The notes: generated by a model not told the origin, from the letters alone. 64,000 bases of DNA from CAVPDG01 sp963702535 (GCA_963702535.1 CAVPDG010000025.1:1-64000); one strand, 5' to 3'; counted from the stretch's first letter, positions 27,602-38,184 are shown. Numbers and translations are program-made.

Positions 27602-27700
27602 ATGTTTGCCATGCTGTTCGACATGCTCAAGTGGCTGGCGAAAGAATGGTGGCTGTGGCTGGCCCTCTTCGCCTTCTGGGCTATGACCCACATCGTCTGA
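27602..27700 (+). CDS. Very small membrane protein (32 aa)
   Basis: MFAMLFDMLKWLAKEWWLWL followed by ALFAFWAMTHIV: a single tryptophan-rich membrane helix. Strong AAAGGAGG site. First gene of the module. Too short for family assignment. Confidence 0.5.
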   Translation: MFAMLFDMLKWLAKEWWLWLALFAFWAMTHIV

Positions 27701-27724
27701 GCCCATAACGCCACCACCACCCAA

Positions 27725-27752
27725 CCCGCTCAACTGGCGGGATTTTTGTTTT
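27725..27752 (+). terminator. Terminator-like hairpin before the 27769 gene
   Basis: CCCGC (27725-27729) pairs with GCGGG (27737-27741), followed by ATTTTTGTTTT, then AAGGAGG. Confidence 0.65.
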
Positions 27753-27768
27753 AAGGAGGCAAATGCAT

Positions 27769-28122
27769 ATGACCAAAGTCCAAATCCTCATCCCCTGCGA
27801 GCACTGCAACGGCCAGGCATACCTGCCCGATTGGCGAGGTGGAAGACCATCTGGGTCGCAAGTACATGCGCTATGCCCCCTGCCCATACTGCGAAGGCAG
27901 CGGTCACTGCACCGAAGTGGGTCAGCCTGGTCGAGTTCGCCAACCTGCTCCAGCAGGAGCAGTGCACGCACCAGCACACGTCTTTCCAAGGGCGGCATGC
28001 ACTTCAGTGCCGGCGACGTGTGGGACGACCTCACCGAAGTCTGCAACGACTGCGGGGCTAACCTCGACCGGCAGAGCCTGGGTGAGCCCATCCATGACCC
28101 ACAAACCATTGATATCCCATAA
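27769..28122 (+). CDS. Zinc-ribbon protein, frameshifted (about 118 aa)
   Basis: Three CxxC-type knuckles appear across the frames: LIPCEHCNGQAYLP at the start, YAPCPYCEGSGHC in the next frame near 27880, and VCNDCGANLDRQ back in the first frame near 28045. Between them SLVEFANLLQQEQCTHQHTS reads in the third frame. The pieces join into one protein if two or three single-base errors are allowed. Cysteine spacing is like small DnaJ-type or transcription-factor zinc ribbons. Start ATG at 27769 has AAGGAGG nine bases upstream. Function unknown; probably nucleic-acid or protein binding. Confidence 0.5.
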   Translation: MTKVQILIPCEHCNGQAYLPDWRGGRPSGSQVHALCPLPILRRQRSLHRSGSAWSSSPTCSSRSSARTSTRLSKGGMHFSAGDVWDDLTEVCNDCGANLDRQSLGEPIHDPQTIDIP

Positions 28123-28131
28123 TCCCCCCAG

Positions 28132-28167
28132 AGCGCCCTCCAGCTACCCAGTTGGAGGGCGCTTTTT
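28132..28167 (+). terminator. Terminator-like hairpin before the 28191 gene
   Basis: AGCGCCCTCCA pairs perfectly with TGGAGGGCGCT, followed by six T. Then TTCTCACAAAGGAG. Confidence 0.8.
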
Positions 28168-28190
28168 TGTTTCTCACAAAGGAGCTTCCC

Positions 28191-28454
28191 ATGTTATTCA
28201 ACCCCGGAACTATCGTAGCCACCCCAGGTGCACTGGAACTGGCCGAGCAAGGCATCGACCTGCTGTCATACCTCCAGCGCCACCTGCACGGCGATTGGGG
28301 CGACCTGTGCCCCGAAGACAAGGCTGAGAACAATCTCTCGCTGCATCAAGGCTTCCGCCTGCTCTCCGCCTATCAGACCCCACTCGGTGCGCTGTGGATC
28401 ATCACCGAAGCCGACCGCAGCGCCACCACTTTCCTGCTGCCTGACGAGTATTAG
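28191..28454 (+). CDS. Conserved small plasmid-type protein (87 aa)
   Basis: MLFNPGTIVATPGALELAEQ, HLHGDWGDLCPEDKAENNLS, LWIITEADRSATTFLLPDEY. This matches a family often annotated only as plasmid-related protein, present on plasmids and integrative elements of many bacteria. AAAGGAG site. It ends nine bases before the helicase gene, so the two are co-translated. Molecular role unknown. Confidence 0.75.
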   Translation: MLFNPGTIVATPGALELAEQGIDLLSYLQRHLHGDWGDLCPEDKAENNLSLHQGFRLLSAYQTPLGALWIITEADRSATTFLLPDEY

Positions 28455-28463
28455 GAGGCTGAC

Positions 28464-30629
28464 ATGGCGCACAATCTCACCCCCGAACAAGAACAAGTCA
28501 TCTATCACCCACTCGGGCAGCACGCCCGTGTCCTGGCTGTGGCAGGCTCAGGGAAAAGCACGACAATGGCGCATCGCATCCACCACCTGGTCCTGGACTG
28601 CGGTCTCCGCCCCAGCGCCTTGCAGGTCTTGATGTTCAACAGCCTGGCTCGCAAGCAGTTCGCCGTTCTTCTAGGCAGGGTCGGACTGCCCGAGACCCGC
28701 CAGCCTGCCGTGCACACCTTCCACTCCTTCAGTTTCCACGTCATCAACCAGATGGTCAAAAACAGCGTTCTTCCTCCCAGCACGCAGTTCTGGCTGGCAG
28801 ACAAGAGCGAGCTCATCTGGCTGACGGTCAAGCGAGCCATCACCAGCCTCGAGAAAGCCAAGCACATCCCACCCGAAGCGGTGGACCCCGAAGACGCCCT
28901 GCATGCCATCGGCCTGTGGAAAGGCGCTCTCATCCCACCCGATCGGGCAGGCTCATACACCTCCCCCTATCTACCCCTGGTCTACCAGGAGTTCGAGCAC
29001 TTGCGCCAGGCAGCCAATGCCCTGACCTTCGATGACTTCGTCCCACTGACCATCACTCTACTCGAAGGCAACCCCTCCGCCCGAGCACGATACTGCCAGG
29101 ACGTGCAGCAGCTCATCGTGGACGAATATCAAGACATCAACTACGGGCAGCAGCGCCTCATCGAGCTCCTGGCAGGCAAGCAAGCAGATGTCATGGTAGT
29201 CGGTGACGATGACCAGACCATCTACGAATGGCGTGGCGCACGGCCCAACTACATCCTGCACGACTTTGCCCAGGTCTTCAAGGGCAAACCGATCCAGGAC
29301 TACCGCCTCTCCCGCTCCTTCCGCTTCGGACCACTCATCGCCCAATGCGCTGCCAACGTCATCGCCTGCAACGCCTCCAGAGTGGAAAAGCCCCTGGTTG
29401 CCTACCAATCTGCCAAGCACGGCTTTGTCCACATCTTCCAGGGCGACTACTCGGCCACCAAGGAAGTCACCGAGCAAATCCTGGCACTGATCCAGGTTGA
29501 CAAAGTGCCGCCTGCCGAAATCATCGTGCTGGCACGTATGTTTGCCCAGCTGGATAACCTGGAGACCGAGTTCCTGGCTCGGCGCATCCCCTACCGGGTC
29601 GATGGGCAGGAGCCGTTCTTCAAGCGCCAGGAAATCAACACCCTGCTCGACTACCTGCGCCTGGCAAACCAATACCGCATCCCACTCACCGAACGCTCCG
29701 GGGGATGGCTCTTGAACGTCGCCAACAAGCCCTCTCGCATGCTCTCCCGCAGCCTGCTCTCCAATCTCATCGCCACTGCCAGGGTTCGCCATCTCTCGGC
29801 AGAACAAGCCCTGGAGATGGCAATGTCTGACAGCACCTTGGGTCTGGGCTCCTGGCAGGTGGAGAAGGTCGGCAGCCTGGCGGGCTTTCTGAACGCGCTG
29901 GAAGGACGCCTCAAATCTCAGTCAGTCAAGGCAGGAGAGCTCTTGGACTGGATGGTGCAGTCACTCGACTACCTGGCATACTTCCAGGACTACTACGGCA
30001 AGGGGGAACACGCCGACGAGAAGAAGTATGCCGTGGTGAACTTCATCCGCTATGTCACCCAACTCGACGTCACACCCGAGAGCCTGCTCGACCACCTGGC
30101 CAGAGTGGATACGACCCAAGGCAAAGCGGAAGACGAGCTCATCGTCTTCACCACCATCTTCCGCACGAAAGGGCTGGAGTTCGACTACGTGGTGCTGCCG
30201 CAGTGCGACGACAACCTCTTCCCATACCTGAAAGGCGAGCGCACCGACATCTACGATACCCAAGGCCTGGTGCGTGAGTGGGAGATGTCCAGCAAGCTCG
30301 AGAGCGAGCGCCGCCTGTTCTACGTGGCCCTGACACGTGCCCGCAAGGGAGTGCTGATCGGCGCATCCCTCTACCCATCCCGTTTTCTCGAAGAAGTGCG
30401 CCTGGCCGACACCGAAACGGTGATGAGTGCAGTGACCCACCTGGCTGGCGGCGACCCAAAGGCAGCCAGCGCTCTCCAACGAGTGCTGCACAGAAATAAT
30501 CTCCCCACCAACCTGCTCTCCAACCTCATCTACGGGTATCTGCCCGACCTGGGGCAGCAGGCCCTGGCGGCTCAGTTCCAACAGGATTGGAGCCTGCCAG
30601 TGGAACTCCCAGCAGCAGTGCCTTTCTAA
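28464..30629 (+). CDS. UvrD/Rep-type SF1A DNA helicase (721 aa)
   Basis: All helicase motifs are visible: LAVAGSGKSTTMAHR (motif I, about residue 25), TFHSFSFHVI (Ia), LIVDEYQDINYGQQ (II), VVGDDDQTIYEWRGARP (III), RLSRSFRFG (IV), TIFRTKGLEFDYVVLPQCDD (V) and RLFYVALTRARKGVLIGAS (VI). It would unwind DNA 3' to 5' using ATP. It lacks a nuclease domain. The gene is uninterrupted although neighbours carry shifts. It is probably the element's replication or recombination helicase, given its annealing-protein and RadC neighbours. Confidence 0.9.
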   Translation: MAHNLTPEQEQVIYHPLGQHARVLAVAGSGKSTTMAHRIHHLVLDCGLRPSALQVLMFNSLARKQFAVLLGRVGLPETRQPAVHTFHSFSFHVINQMVKNSVLPPSTQFWLADKSELIWLTVKRAITSLEKAKHIPPEAVDPEDALHAIGLWKGALIPPDRAGSYTSPYLPLVYQEFEHLRQAANALTFDDFVPLTITLLEGNPSARARYCQDVQQLIVDEYQDINYGQQRLIELLAGKQADVMVVGDDDQTIYEWRGARPNYILHDFAQVFKGKPIQDYRLSRSFRFGPLIAQCAANVIACNASRVEKPLVAYQSAKHGFVHIFQGDYSATKEVTEQILALIQVDKVPPAEIIVLARMFAQLDNLETEFLARRIPYRVDGQEPFFKRQEINTLLDYLRLANQYRIPLTERSGGWLLNVANKPSRMLSRSLLSNLIATARVRHLSAEQALEMAMSDSTLGLGSWQVEKVGSLAGFLNALEGRLKSQSVKAGELLDWMVQSLDYLAYFQDYYGKGEHADEKKYAVVNFIRYVTQLDVTPESLLDHLARVDTTQGKAEDELIVFTTIFRTKGLEFDYVVLPQCDDNLFPYLKGERTDIYDTQGLVREWEMSSKLESERRLFYVALTRARKGVLIGASLYPSRFLEEVRLADTETVMSAVTHLAGGDPKAASALQRVLHRNNLPTNLLSNLIYGYLPDLGQQALAAQFQQDWSLPVELPAAVPF

Positions 30630-30648
30630 TCCATCCCACCTTCCATCC

Positions 30649-30681
30649 AGGCCCTCACCGCTCTTCGGTGGGGGCCTTTTT
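30649..30681 (+). terminator. Terminator-like hairpin before the 30708 gene
   Basis: AGGCCC-T-CACCG pairs with CGGTG-G-GGGCCT, followed by TTTTT. Then CGAAAAGGAG. Confidence 0.8.
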
Positions 30682-30707
30682 GATTCCACACGAAAAGGAG
30701 AAAAACA

Positions 30708-31380
30708 ATGGACGCACAATTGAATATCCAGGCTGTCAAAGAAGCGGGGGCAATGCCCTTCGCTCAGCCCATCCTGCCCGCAGTCATCGAGCAGACCGCC
30801 CGTCACGTCTTCGAAAACCTCAGCGAGAAGATGAAGGCGGCGATCAGTGGCCGGGAGGAGCGGGCTCTCAAACTGGCTTTGGAAGGCCACGTCACGCACA
30901 AGTCAGAGCGCATCTATTCCGTGCGCTCCCAGGATGGCGAGCATGCCTACCTGGTCAACCTGGACAAAGGCTTCTGCTCCTGCCCCGACAGCCAAAAGGG
31001 TCACGTCTGCAAGCACCGCCTGGCGGCCTACCTGATCGAGCAGTCCTCGAAGACCAACCAGGAGCTCACCCCCGCAACCGGCGAACCTGACCCCGTCTCA
31101 CCCATCCATCGACCCGGATGAAGAAGCCCTGGAGAAAGCCCGCCAGGTCTTGCAGTCCCGCTCGCAATTTCTGCGTGAAGCCATCATCTACGCCGTGCTG
31201 TCCCTGGACGGCCAGCCGCTCGAGGTCGAAATCCTGAGCATCGAAGGCGAAGTGGCTCTGGTGCGGGCGCTGCCCAGGATCCAAGACGGGTGCCTCATCC
31301 CGCAGTTCCCCTTCCCCGAAAAGCAATCCGCAGCCCAGGTCATCGCCAAGAGCCTGAGCAACGTGCGCATCTACCGATAA
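30708..31380 (+). CDS. SWIM zinc-finger protein, one frameshift (about 223 aa)
   Basis: The SWIM motif is clear: FCSCPDSQKGHVCKHRLAAY (C-x-C-x(8)-C-x-H, about residue 90), after YSVRSQDGEHAYLVNLDKG. Near 31095 the frame shifts and continues as DEEALEKARQVLQSRSQFLR, EAIIYAVLSLDGQPLEVEIL, and ends SLSNVRIYR at 31380. SWIM domains bind DNA or proteins and occur with helicases and transposases. Placement between UvrD and Rad52-like genes suggests a role in recombination or replication of the element. The shift may be a sequencing error. Confidence 0.7.
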
Positions 31381-31400
31381 TCCCCAAAAGGAGCCAAATC

Positions 31401-32199
31401 ATGAACGACACACCGAACTACCAAGACATCTTCGCCCGTCTGGCTGCCCCCTTCCACCCGGATGACATCGAGTGGCGGGCAGGAGCCACCAACACCGACA
31501 AGAACAAAGCCCTGGCACTGGCCTACATCACCAGCCGAGCAGTGATGGAACGCCTGGATGAAGTCATGCGCCCCGAGAACTGGAAAGACGAATACGCTCC
31601 CGGTCCGGATGGCGGCGTCATCTGCGGCCTGTCCCTGCGCATCCACGACGAGTGGATCACCAAGTGGGATGGGGCGGAGAACACCGAATTCGAGGCCATC
31701 AAGGGCGGCCTGTCGGACGCCTTCAAACGTGCCGGGTACAAGTGGGGCATCGGGCGCTATCTCTACCGGCTCGAAAGCCATTGGGTGCCCTGTGAAGTCC
31801 ACGGCAAGACCATCGTGCTCAAATCCACCCCACCGCTGCCCTCCTGGGCGCTGCCCGCCCCTTCAGGGGCGGTGGTATCTCACGTTGCTTCCACCCCTAG
31901 CCAGAACACCGTAGAGCGAGAGCAGCAAATCTTGACGGAGCTCGGCTATGGGGATGTGAAACCTGCTGCCCAACCCGCCGTAATGACACCGGCTCCCATC
32001 TCGCCCAGGTCCGTCTGCCCCGAATGGCAATGGCAAGAAGCCCACCTCTTGGGGCGCTGCCGTGGTGCAAGCCGTCTTGAAGGCTCACTTAGCCGCTACT
32101 GCTGCCGAAGCCGTGCGCTTGCTCAACGAGTCCGGCTTGGATGCCAACGCCACCCCCGAGCAGGCCGTCACCCGCCTCCAGTCCATGCGCAAAGGCTAA
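31401..32199 (+). CDS. Rad52/Rad22-like single-strand annealing protein, one frameshift (about 265 aa)
   Basis: The N-terminal 130 residues match the Rad52 family: FHPDDIEWRAGATNTDKNKA, LALAYITSRAVMERLDEVM, NWKDEY, ITKWDGAENTEFEAIKGGLS followed by DAFKRAGYKWGIGRYLYRL. Such phage and plasmid proteins anneal complementary strands during recombination. A linker follows, then a shift near 32020, after which a C-terminal helical piece reads KKPTSWGAAVVQAVLKAHLA and ends TRLQSMRKG. AAAGGAG site at 31387. It is co-directional with, and next to, the SWIM gene without a hairpin. Confidence 0.8.
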
Positions 32200-32222
32200 T
32201 CCGAAACAATGTCCACTATCCA

Positions 32223-32259
32223 GGGCCGGTTCACCGAAGAGGTGGGTCGGCCCAATCTT
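32223..32259 (+). terminator. Hairpin before the radC-like gene
   Basis: GGGCCGGTTCACC pairs with GGTGGGTCGGCCC, followed by AATCTTTT; a weaker T run than the other hairpins. CAGGAGA follows. Confidence 0.55.
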
Positions 32260-32277
32260 TTCTCAGGAGAGAACGAC

Positions 32278-33063
32278 ATGCCTACCCAAATCCTCAAGTC
32301 CAGCGCCCTGGTGGTCTACGTCCAGGGCGAGCACATCCAAGATGTGCAGATCCTGATTGACAACCGGGAGTTGTATAACCGCCTGCCCGGCAAGTTCGAG
32401 CGCCATGGCGTGAAGACCCTGTCTTCCTGGCCCTTCTTCGTCACCGCCATCTTGAACGAGCAGGCCCAGTTCGCCTACGACCCGGAACACCACCAGGCCG
32501 AGATGCAGGTGCGGGAAGCGTCGATGCAAGCCAGCCAACTGCCGATCTTCGACCTGACCACCACCGCCAAGCCCACCGGCGTCAAGGCACGCAAGCGCAA
32601 GGTGGATAAGACCCTGGCCGAAATCCGCAAACTGCACGACGAGCTCAACGGGGCAGCTCTATGCTCACCCCACCGAACGCCCCGCCATCCAGAGCCCGCA
32701 AGACGCCTACAACATCCTGCTGCCCTTCATGGCTCCACTCGACCATGAAGAATTGTGGGTGATGAACCTGGACACCCGCAATCGGGTGCTCAACCTGGTC
32801 AAGCTCTACCAGGGCAGCGTCAACTCTTCGCAGGTGCGGGTGGGCGAAGTCTTCCGCCAGGCGATTATCGACAATGCCCCGGCCCTCATCCTGGCACATA
32901 ACCACCCATCCGGTGACCCCACGCCTTCTCCCGATGATGTGGCTGTCACCCGGGCGATTGTGCAGGCGGGAAGCTCCTGGACATCGATCTGCTCGACCAT
33001 CTCGTCATTGGCGCAGGCCGCTTCGTCTCACTCAAGGAGCGGGGGTTAGGTTTCGGAAGCTGA
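32278..33063 (+). CDS. RadC/JAB-domain protein with an N-terminal extension, two indels
   Basis: The N-terminal 120 residues (KSSALVVYVQGEHIQDVQIL, FERHGVKTLSSWPFFVTAIL) are not recognised. At 32652 an extra G in GGGG shifts the frame; homology then continues as YAHPTERPAIQSPQDAYNIL, EELWVMNLDTRNRVLNLVKL and ILAHNHPSGDPTPS, the JAMM metal site of RadC proteins. A missing G near 32970 shifts it again, ending KLLDIDLLDHLVIGAGRFVS. Both breaks lie at G runs, so sequencing errors are likely. RadC-like proteins occur on mobile elements; metallopeptidase activity is inferred from the motif. Confidence 0.7.
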
Positions 33064-33086
33064 CCATGAACACCCGCAATCTCATC

Positions 33087-33115
33087 AGGCCGCCTTCATA
33101 TCAGTGAGGCGGCCT
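33087..33115 (+). terminator. Hairpin before the 33144 gene
   Basis: AGGCCGCC-T-TCA pairs with TGA-GGCGGCCT, followed by GCTTCATTTC; then AGAAAGGA. Confidence 0.65.
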
Positions 33116-33143
33116 GCTTCATTTCTCAGAAAGGATAATCCCA

Positions 33144-34172
33144 TGACTATTCAAGATACCTTCCTCAAGACCCGCACCCTGCGGGCGATATCGTTGCAGG
33201 AGCAGGGCGCGTTCATCCTGGACCATCGCCAGGAACTGCCCCTGCCCAAGCTCGACCTGCGATACAGCCGCTCCCCGGATGAGGGGGGACGCTACTACGA
33301 CTACGAGACCGACTGGGGCAAGTTCAGCTTCGACCCCGAGACCCGCTCCATCCTGGTGCTGCGCAAAGGCACACCGCCGGTTGAGCTCTGTCCCACAGCC
33401 GAAGCTCGCCCTGGCGACTGCCACTGCCCACAGCGGCTACGTGAGCATCCACAACAACGGCTCCTCCTTCGAGCTGGACTTCCCCACCCGGGACGCTGTG
33501 AGTTGGGAGACCCTGCGCCATCTCAACCAGACCTTGCGGACTGAAGACATGCCGGTGGTGGTCTGGGAGTTGGATGAAGACAAAGGCGATACCCCGCCCG
33601 TCATCCGCATTACCAACGACTCGGCCATGCTCTTCGCCTCCTCCGCCATCTGGGATAACGACGAACAGCAACTGGTCGCTGCTCAGGTAGTCACCACCCA
33701 CCAGGAATTGCTCAAAGCGGTCAAAGCCACCCTGGCCAACAACGGCGGCAAGAACTACCTGACCGTCAAGTCACCGGATGGGGATGCCTTCTTGCGCGGG
33801 GCCAGGCGGGGTTATGTGACGGTGAGCAACAGCATGACGGGAGCCAACGCCGAAGGCACTGTCACTGCCCTGCTCCACCCCTCTCGCGGCGACCCGCAGG
33901 CCAATGCCGCCGAGCATTTCTACCTCGTCGTCGCTCCTGACGAGAACATCTCCCAGAAGTTCGCCGAGCGCCTCGACCTGGCCATCCCCTGGCCGATCCA
34001 ATCCGAATGGTCTGACTATCTGCTCGAAGCGGGGCAGGAAGCCGAGCTCGTCCAGGTGCTCCCCGCCTCCGGCAAGGACTTCGCCGCCGGACTGCGGGTG
34101 GTCAAGAACGAGAGCAAGTGGCATCAGGTCATCGCAAATGGCCTGCAAGCAGGTCAAATCACGATCACCTAA
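33144..34172 (+). CDS. Conserved hypothetical mobile-element protein, one frameshift (about 342 aa)
   Basis: Starts MTIQDTFLKTRTLRAISLQE after AGAAAGGA. Near 33385 the frame shifts and continues PKLALATATAHSGYVSIHNN, WETLRHLNQTLRTEDMPVVV, GKNYLTVKSPDGDAFLRGAR and ends ESKWHQVIANGLQAGQITIT. No catalytic motif is recognised. Beta-rich and acidic. Its place between the radC-like and methylase-helicase genes, within a block of DNA-processing genes, is the only functional hint. Confidence 0.5.
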
Positions 34173-34193
34173 TCAATCTACTCCATCAACCAT

Positions 34194-34220
34194 GCCCCGG
34201 CCCAACCCGCCGGGGCTTTT
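34194..34220 (+). terminator. Terminator-like hairpin before the 34247 gene
   Basis: GCCCCGG pairs with CCGGGGC, followed by TTTT and CATTTCTCAGAAAGGA, the same leader as before the 33144 gene. Confidence 0.75.
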
Positions 34221-34246
34221 CATTTCTCAGAAAGGAACACCTGAAC

Positions 34247-37200
34247 ATGGCTCGCTTAGAAGCTCAATCCAAACTGATGTATTACCCCACTCCACCCGCT
34301 TGTGGTGGAGCTCATCGCATCCTGGTTCAAGGCTGAAGACAAGACCCGCCTGGTCGACCCTTGCTGCGGCAAGGGTGAAGCCCTGGCGCAGTTCGCCAGC
34401 CTGGTCGATCCCGAAGCCGAGACCTGGGGCGTGGAAATCTGCTACTCCCGTGCCCTGCAGGCCAAGGACCTGCTGAACACCGTCCTGTCCACCTCTTTCT
34501 ACGATCTGCGCACCCCGGCTCGCTGGAGCAACGCCAGCGTCAGCCTGGCTTTCAACAACCCACCCTATGACTGGTCGTCGTTCGAAGAGATCCGTAACGG
34601 CCAGAAGCGCAAGTTGCGCCACGAGGTCCTGTTCATCGAAGGCGTCACGCCCAAGATCGTCCCAGGTGGGCACCAGGTCATCATCGTCCCCCGCGGCATC
34701 CTGGGTGACAAGTCCCTGCTCGGTGAAGGGCAGGAAGGCCGCGTTGCCCGCCACCTGCTCGGCTGGTATGAGAGCGTGACTGTCCTGCGTTTCCCGGATG
34801 GTGAGTATGAACGCTTCAAGCAGGTGGTGGTACTGGCCTGTCAGAAACGGGGCAAGTATGCCCCACCGACGAAAGAAGCCATCGAAGCCATCACAGCCTG
34901 GCCGATGAAGAGAGCGAAATCGCCGTCCTCCGTCAAGGTTTCAATGCGATTGCCATCCCGCCTGTCCCTTCCGGGAAGGCGACCTTCGTCTTCACACCTG
35001 TGGATCCTGGCCAGCTGGTGCAGCTCGGGCAGCAGTGCAGCCCCATCGGCACACCTGCCTACCAGCACGCCACCTACGTGCGTCCCATCGGGGCTGCCTT
35101 CACCCCGGCCATGCCCTTTCATCGGTCACATCAGCATGCTGATTGCCGGACAGGAGACCGGGGTACTTTCGCTGCCGTCTGAGTGCGGAACCATCCTGGT
35201 CAAGGGCATGACCCGCAAGGTGGTGGATGTCTCGACCAGCGACTCGACCAACGACAAGGGCCAGTACACCCACACCAACGTCACCGAGCGGGAGAAGCAC
35301 GTGGCTACCATCACCATCGCTCACCAAGACGGCGATCTCGAGATGCTGCAGTCCACCCAAGAAGTGGGCGACTTCGTCACCCAGTATGCCGACCCCATCG
35401 CCGAAGCCATCCTGCAGCGCAACCAGCCGCTGTATGACCTGCTGCCTGCGCAGGACGAATGGGAAGGCACCCAGAATGCCGCCAAGGGTCTACCGCCCCT
35501 GCCTGGCAGGGAGAAACGTGGCCTGTTTGACGTGCAGCGCCACTTCGCCATCGCCACTGCCCGTGTGATGAAGGCCCGCACGCACTGCATCTTGAACGCC
35601 GAGATGGGCTTTGGCAAGACCTCCACCGCCATCGCCTCCCTGGATCTGATGGACCAATGGCCTGTCCTGGTGATGTGCCCGGGGCACATGGTCTTCAAGT
35701 GGCAGAGAGATATCCAGTGCTCCTGCAATCCCGAAGACCCCATCCTGGCCCGCATCATCACCCGCCCTGTGCTCGACAAGCCACCCGCCTGGCTGACGAG
35801 CATCCGGCCTGCTATCCAGGCTGCCGGTGGGGTAATCCTGGAAACCTCCCGCCGTCAGGTCAGCCCAGTGACACCCAACGACCCCGGTGGGCGGCGCAAA
35901 GTAGTCATCGGGTATGAACTGGGCAACCTGGAAGCCATCCAGAAGGTCGTCCAGAAGTTGGCTTTCAAGGACAGCGAAGCCAAGAAGACCCTGCCTCCTG
36001 AGATCCAGTTCACCAAGCAGGGCATGCTCGTGGAGTATGTCGACCGGGATGAATACACCCTGTTCGACTTCCACGCCGACTACACCTCCGGCAGGTTGGG
36101 GCGCAAAGCCGTGGCGGTGGTGGCCTTCGACCCGGCCAAGTATGACGCCGGTTCAGAAGAGAAGCCTGCCGTGCGCTATGTCACCCGCCGCATGTATAAC
36201 GAGCAGCTAGGCAAGTATGAAGGCAGGAAAGTCCCCACCTGCCCGACCTGCGGCGAGGTGGTCGACGTGCGAGAGCGCTTCTGCCAGGCCTGTCACGCAC
36301 CGCTCTTCAACTTCACCCGCTGGCGGCGGGTGGGTCTGGCCCGCCTGGTGCAGCGCAAGTTCCGCCATTTCTTCAAGGTCTACATCGGCGATGAGATCCA
36401 CAAATGCCAGAACGGCAGGAGCGACATCGGTGCTGCCGACCAGCGCTTCCTCTCCTCCATCAAATACAGCCTGGCCCTCACCGGCACGCTCTTCGGTGGC
36501 ACGGCTGGCAGCTCTTCTACCTGCTCTACCGGCAGAGTGCCTGAGCTGCGCCAGCTCTATGAGTTCACCGAGAAGAACCGCTTCATCGACCACTACGGCG
36601 TCTGGGAACGTGAGTGGGCGCAGGCCAAGCCCTACTACGAAGGCGAAACCGGAGCATCCACCGGCATCAAGCGCTGGAACTACCGCCAGCGGGAGCTGCC
36701 CGGTGTAGCACCGGCCGTCATCCGCTTCCTGCTGCCCATCACCCTGTTCGGCAACATCACCGACCTGGGCTATGAGCTCCCGCCGCTCTACGAGAACGTC
36801 GAAGAACTGCCGATGAGCGAGGGACTGGCCGAGCAGTATCAGGCGCTCGAGAAGGGCTTGCTCTCCCAGGCGCTCGAAATCGTGCGCAACGGCGATATCG
36901 GTGTGCTCTCCGCCTGGTTTGCCGCCTGCCGCTTCCGGCCTGCCAGTGCTTTCCGACCCGAGAGTGTGGACTACGTCAGCAAGAAGGGCCGGGGAGAGAT
37001 CCACTGGAGCCTGCCGCAGGTCATCTCCTCTCACGAACCCTGGCTCCCCAAGGAGCACAAGTTGGCCGAAATCGTGCGGACGAATATGGCTCAGGGCCGC
37101 AAGACGCTCACCTTTGTCGAGCAGACCGGGACAAGAGATATCCGTGACCGCTGAAGCAGGTGATCGAGAGCCTGGCTCCAGGAGGCAGCATGCACCCTGG

Positions 37201-37847
37201 TGGAGGTGCTCCAACTGTTGGAGTTCTTATCTGCCGCGGATATGTCCCCGGCCAGGCGAGAGGCGTGGATCAAGTTGGCTGCGCCGAAGATGGATGCCCT
37301 GCTGGTCAATCCCAAGCTGGTGGAGACCGGCCTCGACCTGGTGATGTTCTCCGACCTGGTGTTCTACGAAGTCACCACGTCTCTCTACGTCTTATGGCAG
37401 GCCATGCGCCGGGTGTGGCGGCTCGGGCAGGACAAGGAAGTCAACGTCACCTTCCTGAGCTATGCCGACACCCTGGAGAGTGAAATCCTGCGCCGCATGG
37501 GGCTGAAGATGAAGTATGCCCAGCTGCTCTACGGCAAGGAAGCGGCCGGTATCCTGGTCGAGACGGATGGCGAGGACGATATCCAGCGCCAGATCATCTC
37601 GGCGGCCCTGGAGGGCAAGGCCTTCCAGAATGCCGGAGAAGCGCTCGAGAAACTGACCATCTTCTCGAATGGCTCAGAACGCCCCATGCAGGTGACGAAA
37701 TCCCCGCTGGGCAGCCCTGTGGCAATCAGCCCGGTAATCGTGCCTGCGGTCGAACTGCCGAGCGGCAAGGTGTTTCAACTCACCCTCTTTCCCGGCTTTG
37801 AGCCGGTGCCGTTAGAGCAGATTACTCGAAAGAGGGGGAGAAGGTAG
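34247..37847 (+). CDS. DUF6094-like methyltransferase fused to an SNF2-like helicase, several indels (about 1200 aa)
   Basis: MARLEAQSKLMYYPTPP starts a DUF6094-type methylase: RLVDPCCGKGEALAQFASLV (SAM motif I), VSLAFNNPPYDWSSFE (NPPY). The chain continues through several compensating shifts (near 34300, 34905, 35115, 36510-36540, 37150) into a helicase: CILNAEMGFGKTSTAIASLD (Walker A), VLVMCPGHMVFKWQRDI (Ia), a zinc ribbon CPTCG...CQACH (36240-36300), VYIGDEIHKCQN (DEAH-like), SLALTGTLFGGTAG (III), NPKLVETGLDLVMFSDLVFY and QAMRRVWRLGQDKEVNV (V-VI). It ends FQLTLFPGFEPVPLEQ, including QLTLF, a canonical beta-clamp-binding motif. Two adjacent genes rather than a fusion remain possible, but no start with a ribosome site is seen at the junction near 35200. 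Confidence 0.7.
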
Positions 37848-37865
37848 CCTGAACTAAATCGGAAT

Positions 37866-37899
37866 GCCTGCCTGGAGACCTGTGCAGTACCAGGCAGGC
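37866..37899 (+). terminator. GC-rich hairpin after the methylase-helicase gene
   Basis: GCCTGCCTG pairs with CAGGCAGGC across a 16-base loop. No T run follows, so termination is uncertain. Confidence 0.5.
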
Positions 37900-37955
37900 G
37901 CTAGCCAGCCTGACCATCAATCCATGAGTTTTATCCAGACAAAAAGGAGTATCCC

Positions 37956-38184
37956 ATGAGCGCCAAATTGAATGTCATTGCCATCCAACTGTGTGTCCCA
38001 ATCTCACAGGCGGAATGTTTCGTCAACCAGGTGAATCAATATCTGCCTCGGAAAATGACCTACAAAGCCATCTCGAAGGCAATTCGGTCGCTGCCGCTCC
38101 CCGATCGCAAGCCCGATGTCGGTGGCTGCCCAACTGGTGAAGGAGTATCAACTTTTACCAGATAACCTGCCGAACCAAAGATGA
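37956..38184 (+). CDS. Small hypothetical protein, one frameshift (about 75 aa)
   Basis: MSAKLNVIAIQLCVPISQAE, FVNQVNQYLPRKMTYKAISK, AIRSLPLPDRKP. A shift near 38120 continues as SVAAQLVKEYQLLPDNLPNQ to TGA at 38184, a better end than the unshifted frame. AAAAGGAG site. Unknown function. Confidence 0.45.
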
